From NCBI RefSeq assembly GCF_027947535.2, contig NZ_JAAGKO020000002.1:124001-188000 (forward strand): a stretch of 64,000 nt of DNA, given 5' to 3'. Numbering within the stretch: the first letter of the stretch is position 1; each line of letters opens with the position of its first letter. The stretch is from Streptantibioticus silvisoli (GTDB taxonomy: Bacteria; Actinomycetota; Actinomycetes; Streptomycetales; Streptomycetaceae). Of the stretch, positions 14,945 to 21,823 are shown piece by piece. The notes under the pieces were generated by a model. The model did not search any database, had not been told where the DNA came from, and saw only the letters and a program-made list of their open reading frames with translations. A program made the position numbers and the translations under genes.

Positions 14945-17241
14945 CCACCGCCCCCGCACACCGCTGGCTCGTCACCGCGGACGGCACCCGGGCCGCCGCC
15001 GCCCCCGGCCCGGACGCGCCGGCGCTGCTGCCGACGGTCAGCGCCCACCGGCGGCTGCGCGGTCCGTACACCGCGGCCGGCACGATCCTGCGGGCCGTGG
15101 TGCCGCAGGCGCTGGAGCGCTTCCCCGACCTGGTCGAGGCCCACCTCATCGAACTGCTGTCCGCCGCACCGGAGTTGCGCAACTCGGTACCCGCTCCGGA
15201 GGGCACGCTGACCTCGCTGGCCATCCCGAAGGAACGCACCCGGTTCTACTCCCGGCTGCGCACCCAGCGCATCGCGCACGGCATCACCGACTTCCTCCGT
15301 GATCTGATGCTCCGTCAACCAAGCGGTCCCGCAACGCTGGTGATTGAACGCGCCGAGGAAGCCGACGCCACCGACGCCGAGTTCACCGCGATCCTGCTGC
15401 GCCGGATGCCCGCCGAACTGCTGGCCGTCACGGTGGTGACCGCCGCCGGCGCCACGCCGCAGCCCGGACTGGTGACCGCGCTGGAGCGGTACGCGACCCG
15501 CACCGACCTGCCCCCGGCCCCGCCGGCCCCCGCCGAGGAGACCGCCAACCCGTTTGACGCCGCCCGCCGTTGGGTCGACAGCGAGTGCCTGGCCACCGAT
15601 CCGGCCGGCCGGGCCGCCTACCGGGCGCTGGATGCGGCCGACCGCGCCGCGCTGCACGACGCCCGCGCCGAGGCGCTGGAGAACGGCGGCCAGGGTTCGC
15701 GGCGCCTCGGCGCGATCCCGTTCCACCGCGAACACGGCGCGGACCCGTCCGGCGCCGGCGTCGAGGCGCTCTACCTCGCCTCCGACTGGTGCATCGCGCT
15801 CGGCTTCTACGACATCACCATCGAACTGGCCCGGCGCGGGATCGCGTTGACCCCCGAGGGCGAGGAACAGGACTTCGGCAGCGGGCCGGTGCCGCGCTGG
15901 TGGCCGCTGACCACCAAGGTCACCATGTCGCTGTCCGCGCTCGACCGGGCCGAGGAGGCGCTCGCCGTCTACGACGCCACCCGGGCCCGCACCACCTCGC
16001 CGCGCGTCCACATGCACGCCGCCTACGCCACCGCCATGCTCTACACCCGCCACCTGCCGCCCGAACGCCGCGACCACCGCATGGCCCTGGGCTGGGCCAA
16101 CATCGCCATCGCGTTCGCCGCCGGCATCGACGAGAGCGAGGACCGGGCGTTCTCCACCGTCTTCCAGCAGAACGGCCGCGCCCTGGTCGAGGGCCACCTG
16201 GGCAACGCCGAGGAGGCGCTCGCCCTGGTCACTGACGGGATCGCCCGGCTGGACGCCGAACTGGGCGAGAACGACCACGCGCTGCACCGCTCGGTACTGC
16301 GCCACAACCGCGCCCTGGTCCTGAAGGGCCTCGGCCGGCTCCAGGAGGCACGCGAGGACTACGAGACGGTCATCGCCCTCGACCCGAACTACGCCGAGTA
16401 CCACTTCGAGTACGCCGGCCTGCTGCGGGGCCTCGGCGAGGAGGAACGGGCGCTCGCCGAGTACGACGTCGCCGCCCGGCTGACCCCGCCGTTCGTCGAG
16501 CTGTTCTACAACCGCGGGGACCTGCGGGCCGTGCGCGGCGACGTGGCCGGCGCGCTCGCCGACTTCGACTACGTGCTCGAACTCGACCCGGAGTACGTCG
16601 ACGCCTACGTCAACCGGGCGGCGCTGCTGCTGCGCGAGGGCGACCTCGACGGCGCCGCACGCGACGTCGAGGCCGGCCTGCGGCTGCGCCCCGGCGACCC
16701 GCACCTGCGCAGCCAGCGGGCCCGCGTGGCCTGGGAACGCGGCGCGCTGCGGGAGGCGATCGAGGTACTCGACGGTGTGCTGCGCGACGCGCCCGACATG
16801 GCCGAGGCGTGGGCGCTGCGGGCCGCCGTGCGGTTCGACGACGCGGACCCGGCCGGCGCGCTCGCCGACCTGACCGCGTCGCTGGACCGCGAGGAGTCGG
16901 CCGCCGTCCGGTTCAACCGGGGTGCGGTGCACGAGGAGTTGGGCCGGTTCGCCGAGGCCGCCGAGGACTTCGGCCTCGCGATCGGCCAGGACCCCGGCGA
17001 CCCCGACGGCTGGCTGCGGCACGCCGTCTGCGCCGCCCGCCTCGGCGACCACGCCACCGCCCGCGCCGACCTCGCCCACTGCGCCGCCCTCGCGCCGGAC
17101 CGCGCGGCGCAGGCGACGGCGGAGGTGGAGGAGGCGCTGGCGGGGGATGCGGTGAGGGGCGGTGCGGTGGCTGGGGGTGCCGCGGTTGACGGTGCGGTGG
17201 TCGACGGTGCCGTGGCCGGTGGGGCGGTGGCCGCCCGGTGA
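14941..17241 (+). CDS. Large TPR-repeat protein with degenerate ATPase-like N-terminal region
   Basis: A 766-residue soluble protein. Around residues 110-165, RIAHGITDFLRDLML, GPATLVIERAEEADATDAEF and LLAVTVVTAAG resemble the Walker-B part of STAND/LuxR-type ATPases, but no Walker A is present. From ~250 the protein is helical and becomes canonical TPRs at ~480-740 (DYETVIALDPNYAEYHFEYA; DFDYVLELDPEYVDAYVNRA). The final ~30 residues are a Gly/Ala/Val repeat (GGAVAGGAAVDGAVVDG). Its ATG overlaps the protease stop (ATGA), so the two are made together. It may bind the peptide or a partner enzyme, as TPR proteins do in RRNPP-type peptide sensing, but no DNA-binding domain is seen. Confidence 0.8.
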   Translation: MTTAPAHRWLVTADGTRAAAAPGPDAPALLPTVSAHRRLRGPYTAAGTILRAVVPQALERFPDLVEAHLIELLSAAPELRNSVPAPEGTLTSLAIPKERTRFYSRLRTQRIAHGITDFLRDLMLRQPSGPATLVIERAEEADATDAEFTAILLRRMPAELLAVTVVTAAGATPQPGLVTALERYATRTDLPPAPPAPAEETANPFDAARRWVDSECLATDPAGRAAYRALDAADRAALHDARAEALENGGQGSRRLGAIPFHREHGADPSGAGVEALYLASDWCIALGFYDITIELARRGIALTPEGEEQDFGSGPVPRWWPLTTKVTMSLSALDRAEEALAVYDATRARTTSPRVHMHAAYATAMLYTRHLPPERRDHRMALGWANIAIAFAAGIDESEDRAFSTVFQQNGRALVEGHLGNAEEALALVTDGIARLDAELGENDHALHRSVLRHNRALVLKGLGRLQEAREDYETVIALDPNYAEYHFEYAGLLRGLGEEERALAEYDVAARLTPPFVELFYNRGDLRAVRGDVAGALADFDYVLELDPEYVDAYVNRAALLLREGDLDGAARDVEAGLRLRPGDPHLRSQRARVAWERGALREAIEVLDGVLRDAPDMAEAWALRAAVRFDDADPAGALADLTASLDREESAAVRFNRGAVHEELGRFAEAAEDFGLAIGQDPGDPDGWLRHAVCAARLGDHATARADLAHCAALAPDRAAQATAEVEEALAGDAVRGGAVAGGAAVDGAVVDGAVAGGAVAAR

Positions 17242-17273
17242 GCGACGGGGCCGCGGCGGGTCGTCCCCGTCGC
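17242..17273 (+). terminator. Hairpin after the TPR gene
   Basis: GCGACGGGG / CCCCGTCGC pair (9 bp) directly after the stop; an alternative pairing GGGGCCGCG / CGCGGCCCC overlaps it. Confidence 0.6.
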
Positions 17274-17336
17274 GGCCCCGGACGTCGCGGCCCCGGATGT
17301 CGTTGGCCCCGGATGTCGCCGGCCCCGGACATCGCG
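17271..17336. repeat. 15-16-bp tandem repeats between convergent genes
   Basis: Units of the form GCGGCCCCGGATGTC repeat about four times with small changes in the gap between the TPR gene and the SARP gene. No reading frame is associated. Confidence 0.6.
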
Positions 17337-17443
17337 GCTTGGAGATCGTGGCTCCGGCTCCGGCACCGGAGGTCCGGGGCGCGGGGCCCCGGACATCGCA
17401 GCCCCCGGCCCCGGCACCGGCGTGCCTCCCGCGCGGCCCGCCG

Positions 17444-18202
17444 TCAGGCGTACGTACCGGGGGCGAACGACTCGCCGGACAGGACGCGTTGGTGCGCCTG
17501 GCGCAGTTCGAAGCCGGGTTCGATGCCCAACTCGCTGTTGAGCAGCCGGCGGGCGTCCTGGTAGACGGCCAGCGCCTCGGCCTGCCGGCCGGTCCGGCAC
17601 AGCACGGTCATCAACTGGCAGTGGAAGCGCTCACGCAGCGGGTGGGCGCCGACCAGCTGGCGTAATTCGCCGACCAGCAGCGGGTCGTGGCCGGACCGCA
17701 GGTCCGACTCGATGCGCCACTCGACCAGTTGGAGCCACCGTTCGGTCAGCGCCGGCACCCACGCGCCGCGCAGCGGTTCGCACGGCACGTCGCCCAGCGG
17801 GGTGCCGCGCCACAGGTTCAGCGCGGCGCGCAACGGCGCCCCGGTCCGTTCCCAGGCGCCGGCCACGACGGCGGCCTGCGCGGCGCGGGAGAGCGTCTCG
17901 AAGGCCATCAGGTCCGACTCCGCGTCGTGGACCTCCAGTTGGTAGCCCGGGAAGCTCGTCACGAGTCGCGCGCCGGCCGGGCCGATCGTCCGTCTGAGCC
18001 GGTTGACGTGGTTGTGCAGCGCCGCGCGCCACGACGGGGGCGGCGTGCCGTCCCAGACCAGGTCGGCCAGGTGGTCGACGGAGACGGGGTGGTTGGCGCT
18101 CAGGATCAGGGTGGCGAGCAGGACCCGCTGTTTGGGGGCGGGGACCAGACGGCGGACGGTCCCGTCGTGGACCAGGAGTTGTCCCAGAACGCCGAATTTC
18201 AT
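17444..18202 (-). CDS. SARP-family (AfsR/BTAD) transcriptional regulator with a TTA codon
   Basis: A 252-residue protein: an OmpR-type winged-helix DNA-binding domain (~1-95, MKFGVLGQLLV, LLATLILSANHPVSVDHLAD, LRRTIGPAGARLVT) and a bacterial transcriptional activation domain (~100-245, with ERFHCQLMTVLCRTGRQAEA and ARRLLNSELGIEPG). This is the minimal SARP form that activates antibiotic and RiPP clusters. ATG 18202 follows GGGGGA at a good distance; an upstream ATG at 18223 is less likely. A TTA leucine codon (complement 17663-17665, in GELRQLV) makes translation dependent on the bldA tRNA, linking it to development. It is convergent with the peptide-protease-TPR genes and is their probable activator. 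Confidence 0.9.
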   Translation of the reverse strand: MKFGVLGQLLVHDGTVRRLVPAPKQRVLLATLILSANHPVSVDHLADLVWDGTPPPSWRAALHNHVNRLRRTIGPAGARLVTSFPGYQLEVHDAESDLMAFETLSRAAQAAVVAGAWERTGAPLRAALNLWRGTPLGDVPCEPLRGAWVPALTERWLQLVEWRIESDLRSGHDPLLVGELRQLVGAHPLRERFHCQLMTVLCRTGRQAEALAVYQDARRLLNSELGIEPGFELRQAHQRVLSGESFAPGTYA

Positions 18203-18672
18203 ACTTATCCCCCTGATGAGCATTCATCTCAGCTAATGGGATCCTCAATGTAGGACCCGTCGAGAGAAAACAACAGAGCTCGCGCACACGGATGATCGGG
18301 GCGGGCATGAGGCCCGGGGGACGTCGGCACGGCATCCGCGAGGGACGTGCGTGACCTCGGCCGCAGGAGGCGCGTTCCCTGCTGTTGTACGGCCGGACGC
18401 CCCCGAACGGCGAAGTCATTGCCCAGCTTTTGCGCGACGTTGGCCGCCGGTCCGGCCACCGCGTCCGGCGGTGCGCCCAGAGGGGCCGGCGGTGCGGCCG
18501 GGAGGCGTGGGGCGCGGCCTCCGTCGGGCGGCAGGGTGGGGCCGGACCCGCCACAGGCCCGGCCCCGATGTCCGCGGCGAGCGCCAGCAGCCTGGACGCG
18601 GTCCACGCTAGACGGTGCCACTGACAACGCGGCCGGCGTCAGGGGTTGGACGGCGCGGCCCGGTGTCCGACG
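18203..18672. other. Intergenic region upstream of the SARP gene
   Basis: About 470 bp without a recognisable gene. The part next to 18202-18260 is AT-richer and probably holds the SARP promoter. The part near 18600-18672 may contain the lost 3' end of the hydrolase gene that stops at 18673. Confidence 0.4.
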
Positions 18673-19386
18673 TCACCGGAGGCGGAGCCGGCGCCTTCGC
18701 CCACCGTGACCGGAGCCGACCGCCAGAGCCTTCGCGGCCGGGAGCGAGGGCCACATCAGGTCGTCGCCGCCGGCGACCAGCAGCAGGTCCGCGGCGGCGT
18801 CCTCCACCCGTAGTCGCGCGGCGACCGCGCGGTCGGCGTAGGCGAGCAGGCTGCGTTCGTACCAGCCGAGGATCGACACCGGTCCGTCCTGCGGCTCGTC
18901 CGGTGTCCAGCCGTCGACCGGCGGCACGAACGGCAGGGGTACGCCCCGCCAGGTCCAGCACGAGCGGTACGGCCGGGACGCGCCGTCGGTGCCGGGGCCG
19001 ACGTTGCCCCACACCGTGCCGGTGGGCGACAGCGCCACCACCGCGTCCACCGAGGGGTCGCGGACCGCCAGGGCGAGCGCGGCCTCGGCGCCCTTGGAGA
19101 CGCCGAGCACGCCGACCCGGCCGGCGCCGTGCGCGCGCAGCGTCGCCAGGCCGGCGGCGAACGTCTCCAGCGGGATCTCGCAGATCCCCGGTGACTGCCC
19201 CGGGCCGCCGAACCAGCGGATCGCCAGCGCGACGAGGCCGGCCCGGGCCAGCAGCCGGGCCCGCTCGCGTTCCAGCCGGCCGCTGGACCCGGACAGCACC
19301 AGCACCCCGGCCGCGGCGCCGCCCGCCGGTCGCACGAGCAGTCCGGGCCAGGGGGCGGTCGTCTCGCGCTCGACGGGGTCCGGCAC
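18673..19386 (-). CDS. BAAT-type acyl-CoA thioester hydrolase/alpha-beta hydrolase, probably 3'-truncated
   Basis: About 237 residues. GVLVLSGSSGRLERERARLL, IRWFGGPGQSPGICEIPLET and GVSKGAEAALALA (nucleophile elbow G-x-S-x-G) match the BAAT C-terminal domain group of alpha/beta hydrolases. DLLLVAGGDDLMWPS near the end supplies the acidic-residue region, but coding then turns to low-complexity Arg/Gly (GGRRRRLRLR) and stops. The final strand-helix with the catalytic His found in intact members is missing, so a frameshift or deletion near 18720 is likely. The start is set at GTG 19386, 17 nt after the small lipoprotein gene; the longer frame overlaps that gene. Confidence 0.6.
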   Translation of the reverse strand: MPDPVERETTAPWPGLLVRPAGGAAAGVLVLSGSSGRLERERARLLARAGLVALAIRWFGGPGQSPGICEIPLETFAAGLATLRAHGAGRVGVLGVSKGAEAALALAVRDPSVDAVVALSPTGTVWGNVGPGTDGASRPYRSCWTWRGVPLPFVPPVDGWTPDEPQDGPVSILGWYERSLLAYADRAVAARLRVEDAAADLLLVAGGDDLMWPSLPAAKALAVGSGHGGRRRRLRLR

Positions 19387-19403
19387 AGCCGCCGGGCCGC
19401 CGA

Positions 19404-19559
19404 TCAGTGGTGGTGGTAGTGGTGGACGATGACGTGGTGGTGCACCACCGTGTGGTGGACCACGGTGTGGTGCGTGACGGTGTGGTGGGTGCACGCGCTG
19501 GAGAACAGGGCGACGGCGAGAAGTCCGGTGGTGGCGGCGAGCGTCCGCATCTTCGACAT
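19404..19559 (-). CDS. His-rich mini-lipoprotein, putative metal (nickel) binder
   Basis: From ATG 19559 the minus strand encodes 51 residues: MSKMRTLAATTGLLAVALF-SSAC, a lipoprotein signal with a lipobox-like SSAC, then a mature chain of 28 residues almost wholly His, Val and Thr (THHTVTHHTVVHHT, then VVHHHVIVHHYHHH). Half of the mature residues are His. Such a surface-anchored chain would bind Ni2+, Co2+ or Zn2+. ATG 19565 would add two residues; no strong ribosome-binding site was seen for either, so the start is uncertain. It lies divergent from a NiCoT permease with a Nur-type box between them. Other frames here are just reflections of the CACCAC repeats. Confidence 0.65.
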   Translation of the reverse strand: MSKMRTLAATTGLLAVALFSSACTHHTVTHHTVVHHTVVHHHVIVHHYHHH

Positions 19560-19711
19560 GATCATGTACACGCGACTACCCGCACAGTGGTTGCACAGAC
19601 TTCAGTGAGATCTACCTCTCACACCCCTCCCGTTGCGCCCAAGTCCCGTTTGTTCAATAGGAGTTGGTCTCACTCGTGGTAAACCCCCACCCGGATGCCG
19701 ATCCGACGCTA

Positions 19712-19728
19712 TTGCGAACCACTTGCAA
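19712..19728 (+). promoter_or_regulatory. Nur-box-like nickel operator
   Basis: TTGCGA-ACCAC-TTGCAA matches the published Streptomyces Nur box tTGCaa-N5-ttGCAA with one deviation. It lies 75 bp upstream of the NiCoT gene and between it and the divergent His-rich lipoprotein. TTGCAA could also act as a -35 element, with TACTAC or TACGCT downstream, so binding would block transcription. Confidence 0.7.
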
Positions 19729-19802
19729 GTAGGAAGAAACGGCTACTACGCTCATTGTGCTGCGCCGACGAGGCGTGCGCCGACGAGTAGGGAGAGGCCC
19801 GC

Positions 19803-20945
19803 ATGGCCGTCACAACGACCGCCGCCGCGCCCGAGGCGCCGGCGTCCGGCTGGAGCCGGTTCCGTAACTCGATGACCCGGCGTGAGTGGGCGCGGATGAG
19901 CGGGATGGCCGGCTTCGTCGTGCTGCTGCACGTGGTCGGCTGGGTGACGCTGCTGGTGATCGTCGCGCCGCAGCACCTGAGTGTGGGCGCCAAGTCGTTC
20001 GGCATGGGCATCGGCGTGACCGCCTACACCCTCGGTATGCGGCACGCGTTCGACGCCGACCACATCGCGGCCATCGACAACACCACGCGGAAACTGATGC
20101 ATCAGGGCCAGCGGCCGCTGTCGGTCGGCTTCTGGTTCTCCCTCGGCCACTCCAGCATCGTCTTCGGGCTGGCGTTCCTGCTGTCGATGGGCGTCAAGGC
20201 GCTGGCCGGCCCGGTGGAGGACGACGGCTCCCAGCTGCACAACGTCACCGGGCTGGTCGGCACCACGGTCTCCGGCGCGTTCCTCTACGTCATCGCGATC
20301 ATCAACATCGTGATCCTGCTGGGGATCTGGAAGGTCTTCCGCTCGATGCGCTCCGGCGAGTTCGACGAGGCGGCGCTGGAGGAGCACCTCAACAACCGCG
20401 GCCTGATGAACCGGTTGCTGGGCCGGGTGATGAAGTCCATCAGCAAGCCCTGGCAGATGTATCCGGTCGGCCTGCTGTTCGGCCTCGGCTTCGACACCGC
20501 CACCGAGATCGCCCTGCTGGTGCTGGCCGGTTCCGGCGCCGCCTCCGGCCTGCCCTGGTACGCGATCCTGTGCCTGCCGGTGCTGTTCGCGGCCGGCATG
20601 TCGCTGCTGGACACCATCGACGGCTCGTTCATGAACTTCGCCTACGACTGGGCGTTCTCCAAGCCGGTCCGCAAGGTCTACTACAACCTCACCATCACCG
20701 GCCTGTCGGTCGCGGTCGCCCTGATCATCGGCACCGTGGAACTGCTCGGCCTGCTCGTCCAGCAGCTGCACCTGCGCGGCGCGTTCTGGAACTGGGTCGG
20801 CGGCATCGACCTCAACGCCATCGGCTTCGTGATCGTCGGACTGTTCTTCGTCACCTGGCTGGCGGCGCTCGCGGTGTGGAAGTTCGGCCGCATCGAGGAG
20901 AAGTGGTCGGCCGGACTGCGCCCCGCCCCCGAACCCGCCGACTGA
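19803..20945 (+). CDS. NiCoT-family high-affinity nickel/cobalt permease
   Basis: A 380-residue inner-membrane protein with about eight transmembrane helices. The family signature RHAFDADHIAAIDN (HX4DH, metal recognition) is in the second helix. FSLGHSSIVFGLAFLLSMG and LLFGLGFDTATEIALLVLAG are the other two conserved NiCoT motifs. It imports Ni2+ and/or Co2+ at trace concentration, typically for Ni-SOD, urease or hydrogenase. ATG 19803 has AGGGAGAGG upstream. The Nur-type box in the promoter suggests repression when nickel is sufficient. The length agrees with the family. Confidence 0.95.
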   Translation: MAVTTTAAAPEAPASGWSRFRNSMTRREWARMSGMAGFVVLLHVVGWVTLLVIVAPQHLSVGAKSFGMGIGVTAYTLGMRHAFDADHIAAIDNTTRKLMHQGQRPLSVGFWFSLGHSSIVFGLAFLLSMGVKALAGPVEDDGSQLHNVTGLVGTTVSGAFLYVIAIINIVILLGIWKVFRSMRSGEFDEAALEEHLNNRGLMNRLLGRVMKSISKPWQMYPVGLLFGLGFDTATEIALLVLAGSGAASGLPWYAILCLPVLFAAGMSLLDTIDGSFMNFAYDWAFSKPVRKVYYNLTITGLSVAVALIIGTVELLGLLVQQLHLRGAFWNWVGGIDLNAIGFVIVGLFFVTWLAALAVWKFGRIEEKWSAGLRPAPEPAD

Positions 20946-21424
20946 ACACCCTTCGGCGGCCCGCCCGTTGGCCCACCGCCGCGCCGCCCGGGCCTTCTCC
21001 GGGCCGCGGATCGCCTCGCGCCCAAGTCTGCTCCCGGCCGCGGATCGCCTCCGCCACGGCCTCCGTTGGCCTCTCGCCCCGGCTACCGCCCGGCCGCCGT
21101 TGGCCTCCCGCCCCGGCTTCGGTGGGCCCCCGCCCCGGCTTCCTCCCGGCCGCCGTTCGCCTCCCGCCGTGTCAACGCGGGGGCTCGCGGCGGTCGTTGA
21201 CGTTCCGCGTCGAGCTGGTGACCGATCGGAATGGGACATCCTTTGGTGCGAAATCTCACAGGTTCCACTCAACTCCGAACGCACCGTCACACCCACCACC
21301 GGCTCATATGACGCTGTCATCAGGCAAGTTGACCGTTCCTGTGGCGTAAAACCGACTGGCCGAGGCGGATTGCCGACGGTCACCTGATGACGAAACGATC
21401 ACAGAATCCGCCTACCATCCCTCC
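20946..21424. other. Intergenic region with degenerate low-complexity repeats
   Basis: Imperfect units such as CCGCCGTTGGCCTCCCGCCCCGGCTTC recur from about 20990 to 21170. The last ~200 bp are more balanced in composition and may hold the promoter for the small gene at 21425. No gene is seen. Confidence 0.5.
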
Positions 21425-21694
21425 ATGCGTGACGCGTTGGAGATAACCGACGAACTCATCCGGTTGCAGCGGGCCGTCGACGCGGCGTTCGCCGCCTTGG
21501 GGGAGTGGGACGTTCCCCCGGCGCAGTGGTCGGCGGAACGGCGGCAGGAGTGGGAGGAGCGCTGGGAGACCTACCGCGTCTCGGTCCGGACCCTGGCCGC
21601 CCACCCCGTGATGCGCCGCGCCGCCGAGGAACGCTCCTACGGCCGCATCCAGACCGCCCTGCGCCGCGCCGCCCGCGCGGTGACGGAGGCCTGA
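21425..21694 (+). CDS. Small conserved-looking hypothetical protein, 89 aa
   Basis: An 89-residue all-helical, charged protein (MRDALEITDELIRLQRAVDA, WSAERRQEWEERWETYRVSV) with no signal or membrane segment. Codon use and the coherent amphipathic helices make it a real gene. It begins at ATG 21425 after CATCCCTCC, a weak ribosome-binding site. It lies 129 bp ahead of the pabAB gene on the same strand. I cannot name a family or function. Confidence 0.65.
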   Translation: MRDALEITDELIRLQRAVDAAFAALGEWDVPPAQWSAERRQEWEERWETYRVSVRTLAAHPVMRRAAEERSYGRIQTALRRAARAVTEA

Positions 21695-21823
21695 GCCGGC
21701 GGCGACGCCCGTGAACCGTCCCCGCGGCGGGCCGCCCCCGGCGCCGTCCGGCGCTCCACCGCTCCCCGCCATCGGGCCGTTTACGCAGGTCATGGGAGAA
21801 TCCGCCGGGAGGTGACCCGGCCG

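Noticed and set aside
14530-17079. 849-codon minus-strand open frame
   Set aside because: Antisense of the protease and TPR genes; an artefact of high third-position GC with Arg/Gly/Val-rich nonsense composition.
13688-17241. Identification as a daptide, lanthipeptide or YydF-type cluster
   Set aside because: No matching modification enzymes, and the peptide lacks the characteristic core patterns; only the M50 protease is shared.
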